A stretch of DNA of 50,457 nt. It comes from a virus. Shown piece by piece: positions 24,917 through 33,750 of the stretch. Numbering within the stretch: the first letter of the stretch is position 1; every line of letters starts with the position of its first letter. Where the stretch lies: positions 1 to 50,457 of the IMG/VR virus record IMGVR_UViG_3300034072_000174. One strand, 5' to 3'. Made by a program: the position numbers and the translations under genes. The notes under the pieces are model-generated. The model was given only the letters and a program-made list of their open reading frames with translations. It did not search any database and was not told the DNA's origin.

Positions 24917-27453
24917 TATCTAGCTCCCACTGCTTGTAAATCAGTCATTCGCTCTAATTCCTTCTTCACACTCTCTCCGGCTTTCTCTGGGTCAGGTGAA
25001 TTGATCGTAATACTAATTTGACCACCAATAGTATTTTTAGAATACCAAGAAGTATAGTCTTTCAAAGCCGATATAGATAAGTCCCACGAAGTCTTAGCGA
25101 AACCTTCGAGGACAGCCAACACTGTTGAACCATGTTCTGTTTGAGAGGCATGTGGTGTGTTTACACCGAGCTGTTCACCGAAACGGTAGAATGGGTTGTT
25201 CGTCAGAATACTGTCGCCTGTGGCAAGTTTAGCATCTTCAGCACTACCCATACCAAACATTAACCTACGTTGTGCGTGTTTCTTTTTACTCTGTTCATCT
25301 GTCCAACCTTTATCGTCAAACAAACCAACAACGTCATCATCAAAGTATGCCCTGATTTCATCTAAAGCACCAATGATTAAAGTAAGAATCATTAGCGGAG
25401 TCTTGAATGCAGCACCCATTACTTTAGCTAACAGACTCATGTTTTTAGCAATCAATGGAATACCAACCAGAAGACCAGCAAGAGGGTTGTCAACAAACCA
25501 TCCGATAGTTTGACCTACTGACTCTACCGCTCTTAGGAATGTAGCAAACCACTGTGTAGCTACTTTAACAACAACGGATAAACCATCAAACACTTTCTTG
25601 TATATTCTACCAAGACGTTCTAGTGTGGCTGTGTTATCTTCTACAAGTTTAGTGATAGTCTTGTAGAAGTTCTTCAGACCTTCAGTGAAACCACCTTTGT
25701 CTAAGTTCTCAGCAGTAATTACTGAGAAAGCGGCTTTCATACTGTCTTCGACGTTACCTAGTTTATCTAATGATTTAATGTAAGCACCGTTAACGTCTAA
25801 CAGGTCTTCCATAGCCTTAGTAAATGGTAGTATGTATTTCATACCCACTTTACCTTGAGCCATCATTTCAAACAATTCTTTAGATGTTTTACCTGTAGCT
25901 TTTTGTAATGCTTGCATAGCTATCGGCAGGTGATCACCTAACTGGCCAGTAAGTTCCTCTGCTCGAATGCCTTCTTTACCGAACATTTGAGTTATTGCTT
26001 TAGTTGTTAAAGCTAATTCACTCTGAGACATTTGTAAAATCTTGCCTGATTTGGTGATTGACTCAAACGCTTGTCTGGTTTGATCTAAATTGAATTCACC
26101 TTTCATCGCAGCACGTAACTTAACAAAGTCTTTGGTAGTATCTTTAAGAGACAAGCCGTTCTTAATAATAATACCTTTCAAGTATTCAATGTTTGATGCT
26201 GTTTCTTCTGAGCTGGATGATACAGCAGATAAGCCCGCACCCATAGCATCTAACGCCTTCACTTGCTCTTTGAAATACGTAGTGCCAGCAAACAAAGCAT
26301 ACAGACTAGCATACTCTCGCACCATGTTGCGTGTAGAGTCCTGTAAGCTACTCATTGCAGCAGCAGCACCTATGCTATGTCTACGCTGTTTCTCAAGCTC
26401 ATGGTTCATCCTAGACAGTTCTTTTGTCACTGTTCTAAGCTGATCAATATTGCCCGATGCAATAGCTGCGTCAATCTTAGCACCACCAAGAGGACGATAA
26501 CGTTCTACATCTCTTGCAGCACGAATGAATGCATCAGCACCTTTCTGTGTAGTTTGTTTCTGAGCGCCTTGAAGTAATGAAGCTTGTTGCTGAGAGGTGT
26601 AATTCTGAAAACCACCACCCTTCTTGATTGCATTGAATGTATTGTTTGTGGCAGAACCTGTTGGGCCAGTCATCAGCGTAGCTACACGGACATTAGATTC
26701 TTTTAAATCCCTGTTCAGTTTAATTACACTGGCACGAATAGCTTTAATCTTTTCTAATGAACCACCACGAGCCGCTTGTCTTGCTGACAATAAAGCTTGT
26801 AATGCTTGTTGTCTACCTTCTGGGCCGCTAGACTTCAAATCACGAAAAGCTTGCAGGTTAGTAAGAGTACCTAACGACCTACGTTTACGTAAGCGCTCAT
26901 TGGCAATACCAAGAGCAGACTGGTCGGACTGCATCTTACGATAGTAATTCCCCATCGCTTTGAGCTGCGGGTTTTGTTCATTGTTTAGTAAAGCTCTTAC
27001 CGCTTGTTGCCGCTTAGCGGATTCAATAAAAGACTGTGAAGGATTTTGTGAAGGCGCAGATTTATTGTTTAAGCGATATAAAGCTTCTTGTCGTTCAAGA
27101 GCTTTCTTTTGTGTTTTCTGTAAAGCTTTCTCAACAAGGTTGAAGTCTTTAGCTTTTTGCTTAGCGAGCTTCTCTTGAAGTTTAATTTGTGCTTTAACAT
27201 GACCATCCTGTAATGCAATAGATTGTTTTACAGTTTTCTTCTCAATGTCTTCTTTCTTCTTAGCTGTTGTTTCAGCAACCTTCACAGCGTTATCGGATAT
27301 TTGCTTCTCAGCCTTCAATCCGTTCTTAACACGTTTAGCGTCTACTCCAACAGCCAGCTTTTCTAACGATTTATGTAAATCTTGAATTTGAGATTTAATC
27401 TTTGTTGTATCAAATCCCAAGCTGACAATAAAATCTTCAATTGGGCTGGACAT
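24916..27453 (-). CDS. tape measure protein
   Basis: The 845-residue protein sets tail length. Residues 15-360 are a long, Lys/Gln/Ala-rich helical region with coiled-coil character. Residues about 375-620 contain the tape measure core (MVREYASLYALFAG, KALDAMGAGLSAVSSSSEE, ELTGQLGDHLPIAMQALQ, KVGMKYILPFTKAM). A hydrophobic block follows near 650-710 (NPLAGLLVGIPLIAKNMSLL). It is preceded by the frameshifting chaperone genes, the invariant arrangement in long-tailed phages. Confidence 0.95.
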   Translation of the reverse strand: MSSPIEDFIVSLGFDTTKIKSQIQDLHKSLEKLAVGVDAKRVKNGLKAEKQISDNAVKVAETTAKKKEDIEKKTVKQSIALQDGHVKAQIKLQEKLAKQKAKDFNLVEKALQKTQKKALERQEALYRLNNKSAPSQNPSQSFIESAKRQQAVRALLNNEQNPQLKAMGNYYRKMQSDQSALGIANERLRKRRSLGTLTNLQAFRDLKSSGPEGRQQALQALLSARQAARGGSLEKIKAIRASVIKLNRDLKESNVRVATLMTGPTGSATNNTFNAIKKGGGFQNYTSQQQASLLQGAQKQTTQKGADAFIRAARDVERYRPLGGAKIDAAIASGNIDQLRTVTKELSRMNHELEKQRRHSIGAAAAMSSLQDSTRNMVREYASLYALFAGTTYFKEQVKALDAMGAGLSAVSSSSEETASNIEYLKGIIIKNGLSLKDTTKDFVKLRAAMKGEFNLDQTRQAFESITKSGKILQMSQSELALTTKAITQMFGKEGIRAEELTGQLGDHLPIAMQALQKATGKTSKELFEMMAQGKVGMKYILPFTKAMEDLLDVNGAYIKSLDKLGNVEDSMKAAFSVITAENLDKGGFTEGLKNFYKTITKLVEDNTATLERLGRIYKKVFDGLSVVVKVATQWFATFLRAVESVGQTIGWFVDNPLAGLLVGIPLIAKNMSLLAKVMGAAFKTPLMILTLIIGALDEIRAYFDDDVVGLFDDKGWTDEQSKKKHAQRRLMFGMGSAEDAKLATGDSILTNNPFYRFGEQLGVNTPHASQTEHGSTVLAVLEGFAKTSWDLSISALKDYTSWYSKNTIGGQISITINSPDPEKAGESVKKELERMTDLQAVGAR

Positions 27454-28111
27454 TATTTCTCCCGCAATTTAGCATCCTTACGATATGCTTCTTCTTTTGT
27501 ATATTTGATTGTCAGATATTCTCGTAGTTTCAAGCATTCAATATAAGTGTATGTGTGCATTAAATCCCACGCACTCACTTTGAATTCAGTCATTTCAGAT
27601 ATTTGATAAAAGAACCAATCTTCATCATCAAGAAGGGTTCCTTTATTTATTTCAGCCAATACTTTGTTTAAGTAGGGCTGGTCATGCTCTGAAACTTCTC
27701 TTGAAAACGAGAAATTAAACCCTTTCCCTTGAATAGACTCCCGTAGTTCTGTTCAATAGCAAAGGCTACTAATTCAATCAAGATTTCGTATTGACCTACA
27801 ATAATGTCAGCCAGTTTAACTTGAACACCATCTTTCAATAACTCACCTAATAGGCGATTGAAGATCATATCTTCTAAATTAATCTGGTCAATTTGTTGTA
27901 GTAACAACAAAGCCATTTCACGGAACGTTTTAGGTGCTCCGTGAAATACATCATCATGTCGTGAAGCATCAAATGATTCACCCACTAATGGTAACAACAC
28001 TTTAGTTAATTCCATCTGAGTTCTGAAACCACTCAGACCGTCTAACATTTTAATGTGATACTTACTTCCGTTAATATCAATACTACGTAAATTACTTGCT
28101 GGCATTTGCAT
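27453..28111 (-). CDS. tail assembly chaperone, -1 frameshift product
   Basis: If ribosomes slip back one base at 27716-27728, translation leaves the 147-residue frame and continues in the -1 frame through FNFSFSREVSEHDQPYLNKV into the downstream reading frame that ends at 27453. The predicted fusion has 219 residues and shares its N-terminal part with the short form. Lambda gpG/gpGT and P2 gpE/gpE' behave this way and help load tube subunits on the tape measure. The downstream frame also has an internal ORF from 27659 without a clear binding site. Confidence 0.82.
27668..28111 (-). CDS. tail assembly chaperone, short form
   Basis: The 147-residue helical acidic protein is read without frameshift and stops at 27668. 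It starts after AAAGGAG with a 9-base spacer; a second in-frame ATG lies 6 bases downstream. The position between the tube/sheath genes and the tape measure gene, and the slippery site near its 3' end, identify it as the gpG/gpE-type chaperone even though its sequence is not one I recognise. Confidence 0.85.
   Translation of the reverse strand: MQMPASNLRSIDINGSKYHIKMLDGLSGFRTQMELTKVLLPLVGESFDASRHDDVFHGAPKTFREMALLLLQQIDQINLEDMIFNRLLGELLKDGVQVKLADIIVGQYEILIELVAFAIEQNYGSLFKGKGLISRFQEKFQSMTSPT
27716..27728 (-). promoter_or_regulatory. programmed -1 frameshift site (two overlapping slippery heptamers)
   Basis: In the zero frame the mRNA reads AAG GGA AAG GGT TTA. This contains G-GGA-AAG (27722-27728), the same heptamer used by lambda G-GT, and G-GGT-TTA (27716-27722), another X-XXY-YYZ heptamer; they share one G. 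Slippage at either leads to the same -1 frame. Confidence 0.85.
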
Positions 28112-28132
28112 TTGAAAGTTCTCCTTTGTTCA

Positions 28133-28702
28133 TTACGAGAATACTGATGTAATCTGTTTTCCAACAGACTTCACAGCTTCACCTACTTTACGGAATAGGA
28201 TTTGCTCATTCGTCAGTAATGAATCATCTAGTTTAATGTTCTGGTTAGGTTGCATATCTATACAATAGATAGACCATGTTGTAGCACCAGCCATGTTCGT
28301 ATAGGATTGGTCTGGGTGCTTTTGAATGAATGATGATGTTGACTTCCAACTCACCATTAAGTTATAATCTGTGAACACTAATTGAGGAAGCTCAATAGGT
28401 TTTCTAGGGTCTTGCATATTACGCTGAATATCTAACAACCATTTGTTGTTCTGACTCATTTGAAGCAGAGTGAATGTTACAACAGCATCTTTGTTTGTTT
28501 GTCTCTGTAACGCGGTGTTACCATCAATACCTTTAACCACACCAATGTTATCAGCAGCGTAAGAGATGTTCACCATTTGGTCTGGAGCAAATTCAGTTAT
28601 CGGCTGATTACCTAAAACTAAAGAAACTAATTGAGGGTTGTAGGTAGTTACAGATCTGTCTTTGAATAGTGACCATCCACTACCGCCAAAATTAAACATC
28701 AT
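28133..28702 (-). CDS. second tail-tube-like protein (DUF3277-related)
   Basis: The 189-residue protein resembles the tube protein encoded upstream in overall plan: an early beta hairpin region, ADNIGVVKGIDGNTAL in place of the tube's TDEVVGAQGD, then VTFTLLQMSQNNKWLLDIQ, matching TITLLQNAETNLYLSNI of the tube. It may form a special ring of the tail or baseplate end. It is separated from the tube gene by a terminator, which would lower its expression. Confidence 0.68.
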   Translation of the reverse strand: MMFNFGGSGWSLFKDRSVTTYNPQLVSLVLGNQPITEFAPDQMVNISYAADNIGVVKGIDGNTALQRQTNKDAVVTFTLLQMSQNNKWLLDIQRNMQDPRKPIELPQLVFTDYNLMVSWKSTSSFIQKHPDQSYTNMAGATTWSIYCIDMQPNQNIKLDDSLLTNEQILFRKVGEAVKSVGKQITSVFS

Positions 28703-28711
28703 TTACCTCTT

Positions 28712-28739
28712 AAACAAGAAAGCCCCGACAAGCGGGGCT
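28712..28739 (-). terminator. intrinsic terminator after tail tube gene
   Basis: On the minus strand AGCCCCG and CGGGGCT form a 7-bp stem with loop CTTGT and a TTCTTGTTT tail. It would make the tube mRNA more abundant than the downstream chaperone and tape measure messages. Confidence 0.8.
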
Positions 28740-28747
28740 AATTATTC

Positions 28748-29242
28748 TTAGCCTACACCGAGTAAATCAGCAGCGGCAGCTACTTGTGAAGCAATGCCCA
28801 AGGCTTGAGTGATTTCACTGTTAGAAGATACAGGAATCATGTTAGACACGAAGAATGTCCATGTTTTAGCGTTCTGACCATCTGACAAGGTTACAGGTGC
28901 GGCAGTTTTTAAATGTGCATCTCGACATTCGTACAATGTGGAACCTGAAGGATCAACAATTGTCATATTCTCACGAACAATATCATCGTCGCGTTGCTGT
29001 GCAGAGTAAATGTTTGATAAGTACAGATTAGTTTCTGCATTCTGCAACAAAGTGATCGTGACCATTGCGGTATAGTTAGCAATCTTGGTCAGAGCCACAT
29101 CACCTTGTGCGCCTACAACTTCATCAGTTAAATCAGAATTAGGTGTGATTGTTACAAACTCACCATCTGCAAAACCGTAGAAAGGTACACCACCCCAAGC
29201 AATACGTACAGCCTGTGGGCTGTAAGTTTTAATATAAGCCAT
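28748..29242 (-). CDS. tail tube protein (DUF3277 type)
   Basis: The 164-residue protein has the DUF3277 pattern: YSPQAVRIAWGG, FYGFADGEFVTITPNSD, VVGAQGDVALT, and VTITLLQNAETNLYLSNI. It is placed directly after the sheath gene, the standard order in contractile phages. GGAG precedes the start. Strong expression is suggested by the terminator directly after it. Confidence 0.88.
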   Translation of the reverse strand: MAYIKTYSPQAVRIAWGGVPFYGFADGEFVTITPNSDLTDEVVGAQGDVALTKIANYTAMVTITLLQNAETNLYLSNIYSAQQRDDDIVRENMTIVDPSGSTLYECRDAHLKTAAPVTLSDGQNAKTWTFFVSNMIPVSSNSEITQALGIASQVAAAADLLGVG

Positions 29243-29255
29243 TATTTACTCCAAA

Positions 29256-30602
29256 TTAAGCGTTAAAAGAAATTGCCAGTGTGCCTGTAATGTCAATCAA
29301 TTCGATTGAACCAGACAGCTCAGCTTTGAAGTAACCTTCATCCAACAGACCTAGGCCTTTCTTAGCAGCGGATACGTCACGCTCATCTGGTAAAGTGATT
29401 AAGTAGTTGTCATTGATGAAGCCACGGCGAACAAACAGGTCTAATGTTTTAGCAATAGTAGAACGAACAGCGTTGATGCCGTTGTTGTTGTATGGCAGCT
29501 TACCACCTTTCTGAGACAGCAACAGAGCAGTCAGGTTAGCTTTCATTTCGTTCTCTAAAGCATCACGACCACGGATGTTGTCAATGCGCTCACCACCAGC
29601 AACCAGACCACCACGAGTAGCATTCTGACCACCTTCTAAACGAATGAATGTGGCATTACGAGCAGACAGGTTATTCTGTTGTGTTTGTGTCAGGACATTA
29701 CCATCTACGTTTTGTGATGGAGACAAAGCTACTACGTTGTTAGTCCAAATTACTGAACCAGCATCGAATGGAGCGTTGTGACCCACGTAGTTTAATTCCA
29801 CGAAGTCTTCATCAGCACGTTGATGATATAAACCGAATGTACGGAAGTAACCAGCATCTGACAGCTTACCTAAGATGTCACCTGATACAGCAGCACCTTT
29901 AACGTAAGTACCGTAGTTAGCAGCACCTTCAACTGCAACAGCATATAACTTAGCACGGGCTTCCACATCAGCAGCCATAGCCAATACCCAAGCTTCCGAG
30001 TGGTCTTCTGAAGCAATGAAGTAGCAATCTGAGTCTGCGTCCAGAACACGTTGTAACGCAGCAGAAGCTGTTGCTGTAGATGTGTAAGAGTCAGTCAGAT
30101 TTAACAGCGCTGTTACGGCAAATTTGTTAGTGCCAGTAGGGGCGATTGTCACAACACTTGTTGCTGAAGTAGCAGCAACTAATGCACCTACAGCAGATGC
30201 TTCAACGGCAGCGGCGATTGCAGTGGCAATTGTAGTTGTTGTATCTGAACCGGTAGCAGTAACAGAAATATTAGCTGATACCGCACCTGATGCGATTGTG
30301 AAACTAAATACTTTGCCGTTTGCTACAGAATCAACTGTAAGTTTTAAATCAGCTTCAATCTGACCAACTTTGAATGACTTACCAACTGGAGTGTTAGCGA
30401 AGAACTGTGTTGCTGCTTTGTATACACTGTGAGTGGTAGGGAATACTTGACCAACAGATAAAAGATTAGAATAAGCGGTAACTACTTCTTGTGTGAAGCG
30501 GTGTTTCGCTAAGAATACCGGAGTACCATAACCCTGACGGCTAACAGTAACACCTTGTAAAGAGATGGTGACATTTGCAATGTCGTTAATAGCACCAGCC
30601 AT
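29256..30602 (-). CDS. tail sheath protein (DUF3383 type)
   Basis: The 448-residue protein forms the contractile sheath. The N-terminus (INDIANVTISLQGVTVSRQG) and the C-terminal part (NNGINAVRSTIAKTLDLFVRRG, GFINDNYLITLPDERDVSA) match DUF3383 sheath proteins. An Ala/Thr-rich insertion at about residues 85-180 is a likely surface domain. The next gene downstream is the tube. Confidence 0.92.
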   Translation of the reverse strand: MAGAINDIANVTISLQGVTVSRQGYGTPVFLAKHRFTQEVVTAYSNLLSVGQVFPTTHSVYKAATQFFANTPVGKSFKVGQIEADLKLTVDSVANGKVFSFTIASGAVSANISVTATGSDTTTTIATAIAAAVEASAVGALVAATSATSVVTIAPTGTNKFAVTALLNLTDSYTSTATASAALQRVLDADSDCYFIASEDHSEAWVLAMAADVEARAKLYAVAVEGAANYGTYVKGAAVSGDILGKLSDAGYFRTFGLYHQRADEDFVELNYVGHNAPFDAGSVIWTNNVVALSPSQNVDGNVLTQTQQNNLSARNATFIRLEGGQNATRGGLVAGGERIDNIRGRDALENEMKANLTALLLSQKGGKLPYNNNGINAVRSTIAKTLDLFVRRGFINDNYLITLPDERDVSAAKKGLGLLDEGYFKAELSGSIELIDITGTLAISFNA

Positions 30603-30604
30603 TA

Positions 30605-31246
30605 TTAAACCTCGTTAGTGTTTATGTTTATTAAAATAGGATCAGGGTCAATGAAGTGATCATGTAGTTCCCCGTTGAGAATGATTTGTACGATATTACC
30701 TTCAGAATCAATTTCGAGAACATCTCTGAATGTAATGTCAATAACTATTGTGGATAAATCAACCCACTCTGTTTGACGCTGTATCATCCCTCGTTTTACT
30801 TCATTAGAAATCTTGAACAATCTACCTCCTGTGAGGTCAGATACTTTATTTCTGAAGTAAGATGTTGTGAGGGCTTTATGAAGACTTAACGCTATACTGT
30901 GAACATCGTCTGTCTGTCTTCCGACAAAATCTATTACGAACTTGACAATGTAATCAGTCTCGTATAATCTGTTACCATTGTCTGCGTACTTTTCATTGAC
31001 CAGCTCAGCACCACCCCAGAAGGAAGCATTGAGGAAATCAACTAAGCAATAAGGGTAAGGTAAATCAACGGCTGGTTGATTTGTAGATGCTCTATCTGTA
31101 GAACGTTTCTTTATTACTGCTGGAACTAGTTGTCCAACATTAGAAGATGATTTGATTTGAGCTAATCGTGGACCAACAACTTGTTTTACTAAGTTGATGA
31201 TACCATTTTGTTGTGTGTTGATATTAAGACTGTTCGTATAACTCAT
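30605..31246 (-). CDS. tail terminator/neck protein candidate
   Basis: The 213-residue protein has a PYPYCLVDFLNASFWGG segment and IVKFVIDFVGRQTDDVHSIALSLHKAL, the pattern of tail-completion proteins (the LIC-type tail terminator family). It lies between the connector genes and the sheath gene, where the terminator is expected. Confidence 0.65.
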   Translation of the reverse strand: MSYTNSLNINTQQNGIINLVKQVVGPRLAQIKSSSNVGQLVPAVIKKRSTDRASTNQPAVDLPYPYCLVDFLNASFWGGAELVNEKYADNGNRLYETDYIVKFVIDFVGRQTDDVHSIALSLHKALTTSYFRNKVSDLTGGRLFKISNEVKRGMIQRQTEWVDLSTIVIDITFRDVLEIDSEGNIVQIILNGELHDHFIDPDPILININTNEV

Positions 31247-31608
31247 AACTTAGTCTTCCTTACCAACAAGAATTCTCTGTGTCGAATGCGTGGAAGTTGC
31301 ACTGACCAATTACGCTCTTGAATTACTTTGTATCGCCAACCGTCTAGCTCTACTTCATCACCAGTAAAACCAGTCTTTTCGTTATCTGGCTTTAGCTCTG
31401 ATTTAGTGAAGAACACTAATACGTCTTCAATCTTAACACCTTCAGGTAATACTTTAGCTACTTCACCTTTCTGTACGTTAGGGACTGGTTGCCAATTACC
31501 TGTAACACTGAATGATTGTTTCTGTGTCACTACAACGTTACCATTGTCATCAAGAGCTTGTTCGCCATAACGTGTAACTTTAACAGAGCTTGTATTAAGT
31601 AGTCTCAT
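31243..31608 (-). CDS. head-tail connector/neck protein
   Basis: The 121-residue protein starts at an ATG that overlaps the upstream stop as ATGA; a longer TTG form is possible. It is beta-rich, with KVLPEGVKIEDVLVFFTKSEL and VELDGWRYKVIQERNW, similar to stopper/adaptor-type small barrel proteins. Its place in the connector cluster supports that role. Confidence 0.62.
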   Translation of the reverse strand: MRLLNTSSVKVTRYGEQALDDNGNVVVTQKQSFSVTGNWQPVPNVQKGEVAKVLPEGVKIEDVLVFFTKSELKPDNEKTGFTGDEVELDGWRYKVIQERNWSVQLPRIRHREFLLVRKTKL

Positions 31609-32093
31609 AGTGTATGCACCGTCCCTCTCCAACTAACTTTCCAAGCGAAGTTATCAGCTAACTCAGATGTATCAATCAATGGTGTTTCATTAGTAGTTAC
31701 CCAGAGAACATCTGGATTACCGAAGATTTCGTTAGCGGAATGAACAGCCCACATACCGAACTTGTCGGCTAGGTGGTCATTAGTGAAATTAGGATTCTTC
31801 ACATAATCACACAACCAACCTTTTAATAATTTTTTGAAGCTTCCTGCTTCCATTTGACCTACGATTGTGTCTGAGTAGTTATATGATTTCTCAGAACCAA
31901 GTACAGGTCTAACGTACACACCAACACCATGTTCGTGTATACGCATTAATTCTGTGTAATGTAATTTAGCTGAAGTGTGTATTCCTTGTGATTGGAAATA
32001 ACCTACTTCAATCTTCTGTCTGTTCAGTTTCTGGAGTTTTGCTACCAGCTTTGCGAGGTTTCCGTTTCTCTTGAACGTTACTTTGCTCGTCAT
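31605..32093 (-). CDS. head-tail completion protein (gp10/gpG-like)
   Basis: The 162-residue protein has LHYTELMRIHEHGVGVYVRPV near residues 44-64, the hallmark of HK97 gp10/virion morphogenesis proteins (an A-x-I/M-H-E-x-G motif followed by P-R-P). The C-terminal part (NETPLIDTSELADNF) is also typical. GGAG sits five bases before the ATG, inside the overlapping 47-codon gene. Confidence 0.78.
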   Translation of the reverse strand: MTSKVTFKRNGNLAKLVAKLQKLNRQKIEVGYFQSQGIHTSAKLHYTELMRIHEHGVGVYVRPVLGSEKSYNYSDTIVGQMEAGSFKKLLKGWLCDYVKNPNFTNDHLADKFGMWAVHSANEIFGNPDVLWVTTNETPLIDTSELADNFAWKVSWRGTVHTL

Positions 32094-32151
32094 CGGTACT
32101 CCATTCTTTCACTTCACCAGTAGTGTTATCCACCACTTTAATAATAGCCAT
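32008..32151 (-). CDS. small charged protein overlapping the connector gene
   Basis: This 47-codon frame starts at TAATG overlap with the upstream adaptor gene and overlaps the next gene by 86 bases in another frame. The product starts MAIIKVVDNTTGEVKEW and continues with a Lys/Glu/Pro-rich tail. The tight coupling argues that it is translated; function is unknown. Confidence 0.6.
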   Translation of the reverse strand: MAIIKVVDNTTGEVKEWSTDDEQSNVQEKRKPRKAGSKTPETEQTED

Positions 32152-32576
32152 TACTTAATCTCCACCAGACCTCTGCGAGATTGCATAATGTCTGTCCAAT
32201 CTTGTTGGTCATATCCTGTGAATACATCTTGGTCTTCGTATACGCGATTACGCTCACTGAGAGACACGCCACCGATATAAATACCAGCACTGTATCGTGA
32301 GGTATTAGCTTTAACGAAGTCGTCTAGTAATTGCTTGTAGCGCTCATATAGACGTTTGTATTCGATTTCCACTTCACCAACCTTCTCTCTGTCAGCAAGT
32401 GTACTGAAATGTGCCTTGATTGCTTCCATACAAAGAATGGATGCTTTAACTACATCGTTATTGTATTTAACCAAAGCAGAAGAAATTGCATTGTCGGTGA
32501 TATGTTCACCAGAAGGGTCGCCTATGTTAACCCTGACTTGAGCTAACTCACAGTTAAAGTCTAAATCAATTGCCAT
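32151..32576 (-). CDS. head-tail adaptor protein (DUF4054-like)
   Basis: The 141-residue, mostly helical protein has the adaptor plan: an N-terminal VRVNIGDPSGEHITDNAISSAL segment, then helices, then a short C-terminal tail. It is immediately downstream of the capsid gene and its terminator, as expected for the first connector. AGGAAC precedes the start. Confidence 0.75.
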   Translation of the reverse strand: MAIDLDFNCELAQVRVNIGDPSGEHITDNAISSALVKYNNDVVKASILCMEAIKAHFSTLADREKVGEVEIEYKRLYERYKQLLDDFVKANTSRYSAGIYIGGVSLSERNRVYEDQDVFTGYDQQDWTDIMQSRRGLVEIK

Positions 32577-32591
32577 CTAATATTGTTCCTG

Positions 32592-32620
32592 TGAGAAAGA
32601 AGGGAGGGACAAGCCCTCCC
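32592..32620 (-). terminator. intrinsic terminator after major capsid gene
   Basis: GGGAGGG and CCCTCCC form a 7-bp all-GC-rich stem with a CTTGT loop and a TTCTTTCTC tail on the minus strand. It would keep capsid expression above that of the connector genes. Confidence 0.8.
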
Positions 32621-32627
32621 GCCCCAA

Positions 32628-33704
32628 TTAAGACTTGGTAGCCTTGATGATTGTCAATGGAGACAACAGGTAATCACCAAAGTTACTTTCGTACATGATG
32701 TGAGTACCGTTGAATTCATTGTCTGAACGCCATGCGTATTCTGGCAGAGCTACAGTGTTTGTGTACTGCATTGTTTCTGCTGGAGCGAAACGACGAGCGA
32801 ACATACCTTCAACACCTGCTGGCATGATGTATGCTACGTCATCAGCGATCAGTGGAGTACCACCAATCTTGGCATCGTACTGAACGTAAACGATGTCATC
32901 AGCACCAACGTACATACGGTACTGTTTAGAGAAGTTAGCCAGACGTTTCAGCAGTGGATCTTGACCCCACATATCAGTACGGTCTACACGAGCTTGTTCT
33001 TCTTTCGGGTGATGTACACGGTCTTTGAAGAAGTTACGACCACACAGAGCAACATAACCAGAAACGGTTTGACCGTCTAACAGGTTTTCGTTGATTAATG
33101 CACGAGCATCTTCACCAACTTCTGCTGGGTACTTAGTAGCATCAGACAGAACGAAGTTTACTGTTGGACGAGAAGCAGCAGAAGTACCTGCATATTCAGT
33201 GTAGAAGTCATACACTGGAGCTGAGCCGTTAGGGACGTATGAAGTACCAGTGGTGATCAGGTGAGCCAGAGCTTTCTCTTGTAACAGAGCGAATGAGCGG
33301 CGAATGTCACGAATGTCATTTGCTACCAGACGGTCCATTGAGTCCAGAGTGTCTTTAGTGCCGGGCACTCGGCTACGCAGGGCGTCTTGTGGACGAATGT
33401 GTGTTTGAATACCGAATGAAGGGATTTTGAACAAATGAGTTTTTGAACTCTCACGAGCGTCAAAGTTATCACCGCGCTCAGAGTATGATTTATCTGATGG
33501 CAGAGCGACACGCATGATTTTAGAATCATGTTCCCATTTGTCAGTATTCATGTACTCTACGTCCAGAGGAATTAACTCAGTCAGCAGAGAAGGGATGTTA
33601 GGGCTGTTCTCTAACAGGGTGCTAGAAAAGTCATGCAGACTGTTCATGTTACCCAGATCACGAGTTACAGATTTTTGAATTTGGAAACGACCGAATTGAG
33701 CCAT
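32628..33704 (-). CDS. major capsid protein (lambda gpE family)
   Basis: The 358-residue protein matches the phage capsid E family with the HK97 fold: TELIPLDVEYMNTDKWE near the start, IQTHIRPQDALRSRVPG, then the helical spine LVANDIRDIRRSFALLQEK. GYVALCGRNFFKDRVHH and a C-terminal WRSDNEFNGTHIMYESNF follow. The neighbours are decoration protein upstream and connectors downstream. Confidence 0.92.
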   Translation of the reverse strand: MAQFGRFQIQKSVTRDLGNMNSLHDFSSTLLENSPNIPSLLTELIPLDVEYMNTDKWEHDSKIMRVALPSDKSYSERGDNFDARESSKTHLFKIPSFGIQTHIRPQDALRSRVPGTKDTLDSMDRLVANDIRDIRRSFALLQEKALAHLITTGTSYVPNGSAPVYDFYTEYAGTSAASRPTVNFVLSDATKYPAEVGEDARALINENLLDGQTVSGYVALCGRNFFKDRVHHPKEEQARVDRTDMWGQDPLLKRLANFSKQYRMYVGADDIVYVQYDAKIGGTPLIADDVAYIMPAGVEGMFARRFAPAETMQYTNTVALPEYAWRSDNEFNGTHIMYESNFGDYLLSPLTIIKATKS

Positions 33705-33732
33705 TATTTAGAATCCTTATTGAGAAATAATA

Positions 33733-33750
33733 ACGGCTATTAAACGCCGT
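33733..33750 (-). terminator. weak terminator-like hairpin after decoration gene
   Basis: ACGGC and GCCGT pair across an 8-base loop that contains the decoration gene stop codon, followed by TATTATTTCTC on the minus strand. The 5-bp stem is short, so the effect may be partial. Confidence 0.4.

Noticed and set aside
27453-27659. Stand-alone 68-codon gene downstream of the tail chaperone
   Set aside because: It has no good binding site and its frame is open upstream to the slippery site, so I annotate it as the frameshift extension.
31570-31632. Longer TTG start for the 31243 connector gene
   Set aside because: The ATG at 31608 overlaps the upstream stop as ATGA and has a better spaced GGTG; the TTG form adds eight residues without support.
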